Shown: positions 13,849 to 22,104 of the stretch, one piece after another
Position numbering within the stretch: position 1 is the first letter of the stretch
Layout of the letters: each line of letters opens with the position of its first letter
Source of the DNA: a virus
DNA: 29,007 bases
IMG/VR virus record: IMGVR_UViG_3300027730_000106
Coordinates: 1-29,007 of that record
Strand: one strand, 5' to 3'
Program-made: the position numbers and the translations under genes
The notes under the pieces: generated by a model
Databases searched by the model: none
Seen by the model: only the letters and a program-made list of their open reading frames with translations
Told to the model about the DNA's origin: nothing

Positions 13849-14021
13849 CCCTGGCAAAGGAGGATCTGGAGACCTACTTCAGAGTTAATTTTGCCTTGAT
13901 GCAACACCATAAATATTCTTTGACTGAAATAGAAAATATGATTCCTTGGGAAAGAGAAATCTATCTCGAACTTTTGAAACAACACATAGAGGAATTGGAA
14001 GAGAAGAAACAAAATGGCTGA
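13836..14021 (+). CDS. 51: gp51 hub assembly catalyst, probably made as a gp26-gp51 fusion
   Basis: An open frame of about 60 codons in the -1 frame relative to gp26, ending at TGA 14019-14021. Its sequence LALAKEDLETYFRVNFALM, then QHHKYSLTEIENMIPWEREI, resembles gp51, which in T4 acts catalytically in hub assembly and lies next to gp26. No ATG, GTG or TTG occurs before TTG 13896/ATG 13899; starting there would remove about 18 conserved-looking residues. Entry by frameshift from gp26 explains the missing start. The alternative is a CTG start at 13851 without a well-placed ribosome binding site. It overlaps the next gene by 8 bases. Too short and start-less to be found by ordinary gene calling. 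Confidence 0.75.
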   Translation, partial: FFRLALAKEDLETYFRVNFALMQHHKYSLTEIENMIPWEREIYLELLKQHIEELEEKKQNG

Positions 14022-15360
14022 GGTTCAGCAGCAAGAACAAGAAAAACTAAATGTCATTGACATTTCGAAATTTTTTGGTGGAAAAACTTTATCATCTGCT
14101 GATGTGAGAGTTAATAAAAATGAAACTAAAAAAATTAAACCATCATTTATTGCTGCTCCTGAGTTAGCATCTTTACTTGATGTTGTTGCTACAAGTGTTG
14201 AAGATAAAAATAATAGTAATGCAAAAATAAAATCTGTAGAAAAAATTCGTGAAAGGGAAATTGTAGAAAGATCTACTTCGGATTCTAGATTTCAAAGAGT
14301 TCTTAGTGGATTGAGATTTGATATTGATTCAATTTCAACATCTTATACAAATTTAATCAAAAGTTTAGAAACTGATAGAAAAAATAAAGAAAAGGAGAAT
14401 CGTCTTGCTGAGGATTTACAAAAACAAAACGAAACTAGGTTAAGTACACAAAGAGTTGGATCATCTTTAGTAAAACCAACACAAACTATTGCTGGGGAAG
14501 AAGAGACAGCAGAAGAGACAGCGAAAGAAGGATTTGATATAAAGAAATTTCTTGGTGCCGCTGCTGCTGGTCTTGGTGTTGGTAGTATGTTTGGTGGTGA
14601 TGATGAATCTGGAGAAGTGGATCCAAATTACAAACCACCTTCAGGAAAAAAATTTACTGTGGGGCAATTAAAAGAACTGGCATTAAGTGTTGGATTTAAT
14701 GAAAAAAATGCTTCAATTGCTGCTGCTGTTGCAATGGGAGAATCTGGTGGAAACTCAAGTATATTGAATGACAATCCAAAAACTGGTGATCTATCTTATG
14801 GGTTGTGGCAAATTAATATGATTGGTGAAATGGGTCCAGAAAGAAAAAAACAATTTGGATTATCTTCATATAAAGATTTGTATGATCCAGTAACAAATGC
14901 AAGAGCAGCATTTAAACTTTCAGGGGGATCTAATTTCCAACCATGGAGTGTCTACAATGAAAAAACATATTTACCATTTTTAAAAGAAGCACAGACGCAT
15001 AAAAAAGCAGGTACTGTAACTGCAAAACCAGCAGCAGCAACTTCATCATCAACTTCAACTTCAAAACCAGCATCCTCAACTGTAGCAGTAGCACCTGCAG
15101 ATACAGATCCAATGGAAAAAATTTCTTCAAACTCGTCTTCTGTTGCTGTTGCTTCAAGTGGAATGAAACCAGCAGAAGTAACTCCAACCACAACTGGTTC
15201 TCAACTACCACCGATTATGATATCTCAGTCCCCCCCACCAAGATCCTCCGGTGGATCATACGGGGATGAGGAAACTGTAGGTAATGTGCCAGGATTCTCA
15301 TCAACAAATCCAGATAATTTGTATACTGCATATGCTTTAAAGGAATTAAATATAGTGTAG
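14014..15360 (+). CDS. Hub protein with lytic transglycosylase/lysozyme-like domain
   Basis: A 448-residue protein. Residues 70-145 are charged and likely coiled coil. A short Ala/Gly hydrophobic patch lies at about 178-195. Residues 214-325 look like a soluble lytic transglycosylase domain: IAAAVAMGESGGNSSILND with candidate catalytic E243, SYGLWQINM, then a helix-rich end with NARAAFKLSGGSNFQPWSVY. The rest is Ser/Thr/Pro/Ala-rich and ends NLYTAYALKELNIV. It would cut peptidoglycan during injection, the role T4 gives to the lysozyme domain of gp5, which is missing from the gp5-like protein here. Its position in the hub cluster (gp51 before, M23-like after) supports a tail role. Confidence 0.82.
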   Translation: MAEVQQQEQEKLNVIDISKFFGGKTLSSADVRVNKNETKKIKPSFIAAPELASLLDVVATSVEDKNNSNAKIKSVEKIREREIVERSTSDSRFQRVLSGLRFDIDSISTSYTNLIKSLETDRKNKEKENRLAEDLQKQNETRLSTQRVGSSLVKPTQTIAGEEETAEETAKEGFDIKKFLGAAAAGLGVGSMFGGDDESGEVDPNYKPPSGKKFTVGQLKELALSVGFNEKNASIAAAVAMGESGGNSSILNDNPKTGDLSYGLWQINMIGEMGPERKKQFGLSSYKDLYDPVTNARAAFKLSGGSNFQPWSVYNEKTYLPFLKEAQTHKKAGTVTAKPAAATSSSTSTSKPASSTVAVAPADTDPMEKISSNSSSVAVASSGMKPAEVTPTTTGSQLPPIMISQSPPPRSSGGSYGDEETVGNVPGFSSTNPDNLYTAYALKELNIV

Positions 15361-15361
15361 T

Positions 15362-16441
15362 ATGGCAAAAACACTAATTCAAGTGAATACTGATACTGCT
15401 CTAGATTTGTCAAACGAGATAGAACAGTTCAATTCAAGATTTAATAGTTTCATATCATCTCTTCAATCTGATGATAGAGAAAATCATTTAGAGTCAATTA
15501 GTTTAATAAAAAGTAGAAGTCGTCTTGCATATGATAATGATCTTGATTATATTAAAGATCAATTTGCTGCGAATAAAGAGAGTGAAGATATTAATCTAAC
15601 AGCAAAAGGAGAAGAACCACCATTAACACAACCAAAAGCAGAACCAATTACCCCTAAAAAAGAAAAACCTAATATCTTTGAACAAATAGCAACTGCAGCA
15701 ACAGTTGCTGTTACTGCAACTGTTGGAGAATTTATGCCTCCAACAGGTGGATCTGATAATGGAAAATACGCAGAGAGTGATTTTTATGTTGGGCCAACTG
15801 GAGATACTGATGGTCAACAGACTGGATTAAACATGCACCTTCCAGGAGGAATTGGAGCACCCATTTATGCCCCTGTAGATTTAACATATGTGAGTAAAGG
15901 TACAGATGGAAATCCTTCTGTTGGATTGCAAGGAACAGCAGATGTTAGGGGACCTTCTGGAAATGGATTTGGTTATTATGCTTCCTACAGATTTATGAAA
16001 GATGGAAAAAATTATGAAGTATTGATGGGGCACTTATCTAATATGGGATATGTAGGAACTAAAGAATATCAATTAATACCAAAGGGAACGTTAATCGGTT
16101 ATCAAGGTGCTTCTGGTCGAAGTGTTAGGGGTGATGGGTCAAACAAACCTTATGCACATATTTCACTTCATGTTAATGGAATTGGATTTACTGCTAGTAA
16201 TTCTATTCTCATTTGGTTTGCTAATTCTCTTCGTGGTGGTGGACAAAGTACAGTGCAACCTCCAAAACCCAAACCCAAGCCAATAACACCAACATCAACA
16301 CCTAAACTACAAGCACAAGCACAAGCACAACAAAAACCACAATCACAAACAACTCAAGTTGCAAATAGTTCATCTCCTGGTATGTTAAATACTAATAATA
16401 CTTCTCTGACTAGAGAACAACTTTTCTTTGCTACAGTATAA
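15362..16441 (+). CDS. M23-peptidase-like hub protein with degenerate active site
   Basis: A 359-residue protein starting one base after the previous stop. The N-terminal 75 residues are helical, followed by a Pro/Lys linker and a hydrophobic Ala/Thr/Val stretch (about 108-121). Residues 150-290 have the M23 outline: TGLNMHLPGGIGAPIYAPVD, VLMGHLSNMG, IPKGTLIGYQGASG and AHISLHVNG. In active M23 enzymes these are HxGxD, HLS, the GxxG turn and HxHFE. Here the first His and Asp appear replaced (Q/T and N), and HxH reads HIS, so zinc binding is doubtful. The fold may only bind peptidoglycan. The C-terminal tail has PKPKPKP and QAQAQAQQ repeats. Confidence 0.72.
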   Translation: MAKTLIQVNTDTALDLSNEIEQFNSRFNSFISSLQSDDRENHLESISLIKSRSRLAYDNDLDYIKDQFAANKESEDINLTAKGEEPPLTQPKAEPITPKKEKPNIFEQIATAATVAVTATVGEFMPPTGGSDNGKYAESDFYVGPTGDTDGQQTGLNMHLPGGIGAPIYAPVDLTYVSKGTDGNPSVGLQGTADVRGPSGNGFGYYASYRFMKDGKNYEVLMGHLSNMGYVGTKEYQLIPKGTLIGYQGASGRSVRGDGSNKPYAHISLHVNGIGFTASNSILIWFANSLRGGGQSTVQPPKPKPKPITPTSTPKLQAQAQAQQKPQSQTTQVANSSSPGMLNTNNTSLTREQLFFATV

Positions 16442-16445
16442 TTAA

Positions 16446-17699
16446 ATGGCAGAAAATAAATACGCTATTCAAGAATTTATTGTAACCCCAGTAAATCCTA
16501 ATTCGGAATTAAAAAGTATTAATCTTAAACCAGGAATTATTGGTTTGGATTATTATGAGGATATTCTTTCCCCAACAATTACTGCTAAGGTGTTATTTTC
16601 TGCTACAGAAATTGTAACTCAAAACGGTTCTGAAGAAGTTAAATTGGTTGGGGGGGAAACTGTATCTTTTGATATAATTGTCCCAGATTTTGAAAATTTA
16701 AATATTGAAAATATGGTAATTAGAAATATATCTGGTGATAAAACTGGTCGTCAGGGATTATATGTTTTGGAGTTGGTATCAAAAGAATCTGTAGTAAATG
16801 AGACTACAAGAATAGTTAAAAAATTCAATCAAAAAATTAGTGATATTGTGAAAGAAATCATTCAATCTTTAAAAACAAATAAAAATATTAAGTCAGATAA
16901 AACTTTTAATCAATATAATTTTGTTTCTACTACCAAAAGACCTTTTGAAACCATAATTTGGTTATGTCCAAAATCTGTACCCGAAAATAAAGGAACACCA
17001 GGATTTTTCTTTTATGAAACTCAAGATGGGTACAATTTTTTAAGTGCAAATAATCTGTTGACTGGTGGTGGTGGAGAATATAAACAAATATATTCACAAA
17101 AAGAAAACAGAGAAAACCCTGGGAATGAAAAAAATAATTTTAAAATTCTGAGTTCGTCTATACAAAAAAATAATGATATTATGACATCATTGAGAAGTGG
17201 AATGTATTCTAATGAATCTTTGTTTTATAATGCATTCACTCAAGAATTTACTCCAATTAAATTTAATCTTAAAGAAAAATATGGTACTGAAACTAAAAAT
17301 ACTGCTGGAGATTTATCTTCACCAAAATTACCTGATAAATTAGAAAATACTACTTCTAGATATTCATTAAAATTATTAGATCCGGGAGTATTAACTGCAG
17401 CAAATAAATTTGACAATCCTCAAGATTTGCCTAAATATCAAGCGGAGTCTGCTGTAAGGTATAGTTTATTATACTCACAAGTATTAAATATTATCATACC
17501 ATGCAATACTGATTTGAGAGCAGGACAATTGATTGAATGTGAAATACCTAGACCATCATCAAGTAAAAATAAAGATATGGAATCCACTGCAAGTGGTAAA
17601 TATGTTATAGCATCATTATGTCATAGATTCGATCCAAATCGAAAAGCATTTACCAGTTTATCTCTGATTAAAGATTCCTACGAATTCATAACTACCTAA
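16446..17699 (+). CDS. 27: gp27-like central baseplate hub protein
   Basis: A 417-residue protein close in length to T4 gp27 (391), the trimeric ring that joins gp5 to the tube. Visible features: an N-terminal beta domain (FIVTPVNPNSELKSINL, ITAKVLFSATEI, LVGGETVSFDIIVPD), KSVVNET-type helix with FNQKISDIVKEI, the 'FETIIWLCPKS' strand and the 'FFFYETQDGYNFLS' hub segment, then a C-terminal tube-like domain ending FDPNRKAFTSLSLIKDS. The order resembles the gp27/gpD hub fold. Position directly before the CP12-like gene and the gp5-like OB protein matches its expected partner. Confidence 0.85.
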   Translation: MAENKYAIQEFIVTPVNPNSELKSINLKPGIIGLDYYEDILSPTITAKVLFSATEIVTQNGSEEVKLVGGETVSFDIIVPDFENLNIENMVIRNISGDKTGRQGLYVLELVSKESVVNETTRIVKKFNQKISDIVKEIIQSLKTNKNIKSDKTFNQYNFVSTTKRPFETIIWLCPKSVPENKGTPGFFFYETQDGYNFLSANNLLTGGGGEYKQIYSQKENRENPGNEKNNFKILSSSIQKNNDIMTSLRSGMYSNESLFYNAFTQEFTPIKFNLKEKYGTETKNTAGDLSSPKLPDKLENTTSRYSLKLLDPGVLTAANKFDNPQDLPKYQAESAVRYSLLYSQVLNIIIPCNTDLRAGQLIECEIPRPSSSKNKDMESTASGKYVIASLCHRFDPNRKAFTSLSLIKDSYEFITT

Positions 17700-17700
17700 A

Positions 17701-17913
17701 ATGAAAAATATTCAAACACACATTGAAGAAGATACTGAAAAATTAAATGATCCCATGATCAACTCTCAAAGTCGTAGACATTATGAAGAAGAACTATTGG
17801 CGTTAAAAAAATATCAAGAGCGTCATCCACATGATGATCATGATCCAACTAACTTGGAATTATTTTGTGATGAAAATCCAGGTGCAATACAATGTAGGAT
17901 TTACGAGGATTAA
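17701..17913 (+). CDS. CP12-like small protein
   Basis: A 70-residue acidic, probably disordered and helical protein. Its end, FCDENPGAIQCRIYED, has the C-terminal CP12 signature: two cysteines (C56, C65) eight residues apart in CDxNPxAxxCRIY. In cyanobacteria this end of CP12 binds GAPDH, and the CP12-GAPDH-PRK complex turns off the Calvin cycle; phage-borne CP12 has been proposed to push carbon to the pentose phosphate pathway. The N-terminal half (THIEEDTEKLNDP, QSRRHYEEELLALKKYQ) differs from host CP12 and lacks the N-terminal cysteine pair. It is tightly packed between gp27 and the OB hub gene, so it would be expressed late. Binding was not shown; a structural role is the main alternative. 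Confidence 0.7.
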   Translation: MKNIQTHIEEDTEKLNDPMINSQSRRHYEEELLALKKYQERHPHDDHDPTNLELFCDENPGAIQCRIYED

Positions 17914-17915
17914 CC

Positions 17916-19928
17916 ATGTCACTTCTTGATCAATCTTCCACAGATATTAGATTACAATTAAACAAAGCAAACTTTTTAGGGAGAGATGGATTTTCGTGGT
18001 GGATTGGTCAAATCACAGATTTAAAATCTAGTACTGCAGATGAAGTTCAAATCCAAGCAAATGAATCTGGAGATCCTCTCTACTATAATAGAGTAAAAGT
18101 TCGAATTATGGGAAACCATACTGGTGAGGGGAATCAACTTGAAGATAAGAATCTTCCATGGGCTCATGTAATGATTCCTGCAGGAGAACCAAATGGTACT
18201 CTAGGAAATGGAAAGTCTCATCAATATAAAGGTGGTGAAACTGTAATTGGATTTTATCTTGATGGTGATGATGGGCAACAACCAGTTATTATAGGATCAT
18301 TTTATAAGCATTCTGGGGTTGTTTCTAAAACTGACCCAAGTAAAATTAAAAATTCTAAAAGTTCTGGTTATAAACCATTTGAACCTACACGAGTAGATAA
18401 TCCACAGTTACAAAATACTAAATGTCCAGATCCTAAAGGTGGTAAAAATGTTGTAACTAAAGTTGAAACTCCAATCACTTCTTCAGAAGCACAAAAACCA
18501 GGTTTAGAAACAACTGTAGTTGGAAGTAAAACTGGAGAAGTGAAAGACACAAGTCGAGCAGCTTGTGTATTTTCTCAAAAAAGTAATGATTGCACAATTC
18601 CTGTGGAAAAGTGTGAGCAGGACGAAATTAGTAGAATGACACACCAAATAACTGAACTTCAAAAAACACTATTAAAAGTTCAAGAATATCAAGGTAAATT
18701 TGTAAACTATGTTAGTGGTCAAATTATAGATTTAGATAACAAAATAAAAACTCTTGCAACAAAAATTAGTGAAACTATTTCCGGATTAATTAAAGATGGT
18801 CAAAATAAATTATATAAAGAAATTTCAAAAAAAATAAATGAAATGCTTGATAATTTATTTCCAAAAAATAAACAGGCGGAGGCTGGCAAAAAACTTAGAA
18901 CTTTAATCAGCGCATTATATTGCTTGTTTAAAAAAATTATCAAATCCTTGTTTGATTTAGTTTTGAAAATTGTTACAAATTCTTTAGATCAATTATTTGC
19001 AAACTTAACATGCAATATTGATAAATTTATTAATAAAATCTTTGACACAATATTTGGAGTTATTTCTAACTTAATTAATCCAGCAATTTCTGCGATTAAT
19101 TCTTTTTTGGGTGGAAGTTTAGGTTCTGTAAATGGAATTATTAATAGTGTATTAGGAATTGCAAATGTTATTAAATCACTTTTAAATTGCGAAGAATCTG
19201 CTTGTAAATCAAACAATGATAAATTCTGTATGAATAATGGTCCAACAACTTCTTCAATTCCATCTTTCAGTAATGTTTTTGAAAACTCTCCTGAATGTTC
19301 TAATATTTTTAAATGTGGTCCTCCAACTGTTCAATTCCTTGGTGGTGGTGGATTTGGAGCAGTTGCAAATGCAGTTATTAATGATCTTGGACAAGTTCTT
19401 GGATTTGATATTCTTAATGGTGGATCTGGATATAAAGAACCTCCTATCGTAAGTTTGAAAGATTCTTGTAATAATGGATCTGGATCTGTATTTGGTCCTG
19501 CAATTATAGAAAGAGGAGTAGTTGTTGCAGTTCCCATAATCAACCCCGGATCTGGTTATTTAAACACCATTGTTGTTGTAGTTCCCGGAGAACTCCCAAT
19601 TCCACAACCAAATCTAATTACCGAGGATCTAGTTCCAGAAATTGAAATCATTCATATTGATAATGGAGGAATTGGGTATAATTCCAGTGATATTGTTGAA
19701 TCTGGTAATGGTCAGTGGCAAGTTGTTACAGGTCCAAATGGGATTATTATAGGGTTGGATTTAATTAAATTACCAAGTCCAACAGGAACAAGAATTCCTG
19801 ATCTAACAATAAATACTTCTACTGGAGTAGGTGCTATTTTAGTTCCAGTAATTAAATTTGGCAAAATTAAAGATATTCAGATTGATCCTACTAAAATTAT
19901 TCAAGTCATTGATTGTGTGCAAAAATGA
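17916..19928 (+). CDS. 5: gp5-like OB-domain hub protein without lysozyme domain
   Basis: A 670-residue protein. Residues 20-135 match the gp5/VgrG OB fold: FSWWIGQITDL, RVKVRIMGNHTG, LPWAHVMIPAGEPNG, KGGETVIGFYLDGDDGQQPV, IIGSFYKH. There is no lysozyme domain. Residues about 240-430 form a helical, partly hydrophobic region (coiled coil, then IKSLFDLVLKIV, KIFDTIFGVISNL, INPAISAINSFLGG). The C-terminal 200 residues contain Gly-rich beta repeats with NGGSGY, NPGSGY and NGGIGY. There are 13 cysteines, unusual for a phage tail protein. It overlaps the next gene (ATGA), whose product looks like the beta-helix spike that T4 gp5 carries itself. Confidence 0.83.
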   Translation: MSLLDQSSTDIRLQLNKANFLGRDGFSWWIGQITDLKSSTADEVQIQANESGDPLYYNRVKVRIMGNHTGEGNQLEDKNLPWAHVMIPAGEPNGTLGNGKSHQYKGGETVIGFYLDGDDGQQPVIIGSFYKHSGVVSKTDPSKIKNSKSSGYKPFEPTRVDNPQLQNTKCPDPKGGKNVVTKVETPITSSEAQKPGLETTVVGSKTGEVKDTSRAACVFSQKSNDCTIPVEKCEQDEISRMTHQITELQKTLLKVQEYQGKFVNYVSGQIIDLDNKIKTLATKISETISGLIKDGQNKLYKEISKKINEMLDNLFPKNKQAEAGKKLRTLISALYCLFKKIIKSLFDLVLKIVTNSLDQLFANLTCNIDKFINKIFDTIFGVISNLINPAISAINSFLGGSLGSVNGIINSVLGIANVIKSLLNCEESACKSNNDKFCMNNGPTTSSIPSFSNVFENSPECSNIFKCGPPTVQFLGGGGFGAVANAVINDLGQVLGFDILNGGSGYKEPPIVSLKDSCNNGSGSVFGPAIIERGVVVAVPIINPGSGYLNTIVVVVPGELPIPQPNLITEDLVPEIEIIHIDNGGIGYNSSDIVESGNGQWQVVTGPNGIIIGLDLIKLPSPTGTRIPDLTINTSTGVGAILVPVIKFGKIKDIQIDPTKIIQVIDCVQK

Positions 19929-20503
19929 GTAATCAAAAGAAAGAACCGAATGTGGAAATAAATGACTATTGTAGAATAGTTTCTGGAACTTCTATTCCAG
20001 TTCATGGTAAAACTGATTATGGGGTTTTTACAAACAAAGGTCAAGGGTTTGGTTTTTTTGAAGACGGTGATCATGTAGTTGTTTGTGATAAAACGTCATA
20101 TGAATCTGTTGGTAATAATATGCCATCAAATAATGATGGGGATAATCCACTTAATCTCGCAAAATGGATTCATGCAAAAAATGGAGACATTAAAATAGAA
20201 GCACCAAATGGAACAATTCATTTAGAAGCAAGAAATATTCATATTAGTGCAATTGGGGGAGATCCTCATGGAAATATTATTATTAAGGCAAAAAATGAAG
20301 TTCAAATAAATTCAAAAGATACAATAAAATTTAAATGTATAAGTATGGTAATCGATTCATCTTTAGCGATAGATATAAATACACAATTTTTGAATACTGT
20401 AGCACAATTTGCAACTTCTGGAACTTCAATTGATGCTGCTGCTGGAACAATTACTGCTGCTAGTGATCAAATTAAAGGTCTTTCAGATTTACAACTTTCT
20501 TAA
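19925..20503 (+). CDS. Separate beta-helix spike protein (gp5 C-terminal-like)
   Basis: A 192-residue protein; ATG 19925 overlaps the stop of the OB hub gene. The N-terminal part (DYCRIVSGTSIPVHGKTDYG, FFEDGDHVVVCD) looks like a small beta domain. From about residue 85 it shows the alternating pattern of a triple-stranded beta-helix: WIHAKNGDIKIEAPNGTIHL, EARNIHISAIG, NIIIKAKNEVQINSKDTIKF. This is what T4 gp5 carries at its C-terminus and what forms the membrane-piercing needle. I infer that it trimerises as the spike below the OB hub. No histidine-rich iron-binding tip is visible, so a PAAR-like tip is not encoded within it. Confidence 0.78.
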   Translation: MSNQKKEPNVEINDYCRIVSGTSIPVHGKTDYGVFTNKGQGFGFFEDGDHVVVCDKTSYESVGNNMPSNNDGDNPLNLAKWIHAKNGDIKIEAPNGTIHLEARNIHISAIGGDPHGNIIIKAKNEVQINSKDTIKFKCISMVIDSSLAIDINTQFLNTVAQFATSGTSIDAAAGTITAASDQIKGLSDLQLS

Positions 20504-20505
20504 TC

Positions 20506-21396
20506 ATGTCAAATTTTCCTAAAATATCTGCAGAACAATCTTTATTTGTTGGTCCTACAGATCCAACACATAGAATTCCTGGACCTTCTCCAGATTTACC
20601 TGGAATTGCTGCAATCAATGGCCCATTGATTATTGGTGGAAAGTTTGATGGATATGTTTTTGAAAAATATACCACATCAATGATAAGCATACTTCCTGCT
20701 AGCGAAGAAGTTGAAAATAATCCATTAAGTAAAAGTGGAGAATTTTTTGGACCTTTAGCAGACGCCATTACAATTAGTAACCGAGGAAATCCTGAACCAG
20801 GATTTGCAAATAGATACAATGGAGTAGGAATTAGAGTCAACGCAAATGCTCATAAAATTGAAGCTGGTGATTTTATATCTATTTTTTGTGATAAATTAAC
20901 TGAGATTGAATCTAAAGTTAAAACAGTAAGTAAAGGTCCTTTATTTGATATTCAAAATAAAATATTAAAAGTAAATGGAATATCTAAATTTAATAAAGAT
21001 AGCACATTCAATAAAAATGTTAAAATTAATAAAATTTTAGTTCTTTCTGGATGTGGAAATGTTGCTGCGAGAATTAATAGAGCAGATACTTTACCAGCAT
21101 CTGACGAAAAACTTAAAACTAATATAAAACCAATTCAAAATGCATTGAATAAGGTAATATCTCTTAACGGTGTTGAATTTGATTTTATAAACGAAAAGGA
21201 TTATGGATATTTGGGAAAACATCAAGTGGGAGTAATTGCTCAACAAATTGAAACTATTGTACCAGAACTTGTTTCAACTAATTCTGATGGATATAAAGGA
21301 GTTTCTTATCAACATTTAACTGCATTACTTATAGAAGCAATAAAAGAACAGCAAAACCAAATTGAAGAATTGAAAAAAATTATAAAGGAGAAATAA
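20506..21396 (+). CDS. Structural protein with S74 self-cleaving chaperone domain
   Basis: A 296-residue protein. The first 120 residues form a beta-rich domain (FVGPTDPTHRIPGP, LIIGGKFDGYVFEKY). The C-terminal part, from residue 199, is a peptidase S74 intramolecular chaperone: SDEKLKTNIKPI, VISLNGVEFDFI, LGKHQVGVIAQQIETIVPEL, VSYQHLTALLIEAIKEQQNQ. The Ser-Lys dyad S199 and K204 has the spacing known from endosialidase. By family knowledge such domains drive trimer folding of beta-helical fibres and then cut themselves off before the serine. Thus the mature protein should be about 198 residues. Location after the spike gene suggests a baseplate-associated fibre or tip, not a long tail fibre. 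Confidence 0.85.
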   Translation: MSNFPKISAEQSLFVGPTDPTHRIPGPSPDLPGIAAINGPLIIGGKFDGYVFEKYTTSMISILPASEEVENNPLSKSGEFFGPLADAITISNRGNPEPGFANRYNGVGIRVNANAHKIEAGDFISIFCDKLTEIESKVKTVSKGPLFDIQNKILKVNGISKFNKDSTFNKNVKINKILVLSGCGNVAARINRADTLPASDEKLKTNIKPIQNALNKVISLNGVEFDFINEKDYGYLGKHQVGVIAQQIETIVPELVSTNSDGYKGVSYQHLTALLIEAIKEQQNQIEELKKIIKEK

Positions 21397-22104
21397 ATGG
21401 CAACTGAACCTCAAAAAAGTAACCTATTAAATTTATTATCGGATACTGTTTCTTCAAATAAATCTGCAATTGAATCTCTTCAAGAATCATTAATTGAAAT
21501 TGAAGAAATTATTGATTATTTTGAACCATCTTGCATAGGATTTGATTCAGAAATTTTGTCTTTAGTGTCTGATATTAATACAATTAAAGGTGAAATTGTA
21601 ATTCTTAATTCTAATGCTAATGCAGCTGGATGTGGAACCACAGTGGGATTATCTACAATTCGCCAAGATATTGTTAGAACTTTAAGTTATAATATAAGTT
21701 CAGATAATTATGATGGTGAAGATCCATTTGACATAACAATTAGTACTTTGTCAAATGGAAATATTGGATATGGAACATTTTTAACTTATACTCAAAATGA
21801 TGCAACCACTGGGATTGGAACTTCATTTGCAAATATAGGAATTTGTTATGGTTTTCCTTGTATTCCAGCAAACTGTGTTAGTTATGCATCTTCCATTGCA
21901 GCAAAAGAAAGTCAAATTACAGTGTTAAGGAATGAACTTAGTGTGTTAATAAATCCCATTAATATAATTAAGGGGGAAAGAGTTGACTATCAATTAAGAA
22001 GATATGGGGACAAATATAGTATAAGAATATTGACAGAAGAAAATATTAAAGTTAGTATTGCAATAACAACTTTGAATAATCCAATTTATGATCCTTATAC
22101 CTAA
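21397..22104 (+). CDS. Baseplate-region structural protein, unknown
   Basis: A 235-residue protein starting directly after the previous stop, with GGAG just upstream. The N-terminal 75 residues form a likely coiled coil (LLSDTVSSNKSAIESLQES, then EIEEIIDYFE and LVSDINTIKGEI). A Ser/Thr/Gly-rich middle part (NGNIGYGTF, TTGIGTSF) and a helical end (IAAKESQITVLRNELSVLIN, LRRYGDKYSI) follow. Five cysteines occur. I do not recognise a named family. It ends the hub cluster and precedes the tail fibre promoter; a connector or short-fibre role is possible, not shown. Confidence 0.65.
   Translation: MATEPQKSNLLNLLSDTVSSNKSAIESLQESLIEIEEIIDYFEPSCIGFDSEILSLVSDINTIKGEIVILNSNANAAGCGTTVGLSTIRQDIVRTLSYNISSDNYDGEDPFDITISTLSNGNIGYGTFLTYTQNDATTGIGTSFANIGICYGFPCIPANCVSYASSIAAKESQITVLRNELSVLINPINIIKGERVDYQLRRYGDKYSIRILTEENIKVSIAITTLNNPIYDPYT

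Noticed and set aside
13908-13915. CATAAATA inside gp51 as a late promoter
   Set aside because: Lies within coding sequence about 100 bases before the next start, with a mismatch; likely chance in AT-rich codons.
14930-15211. Overlapping minus-strand ORFs opposite the transglycosylase-like gene
   Set aside because: Simple Leu- or Val/Ala-rich translations produced by the opposite strand of Ser/Thr/Ala-rich repeats; no start signals, and the plus-strand gene is convincing.
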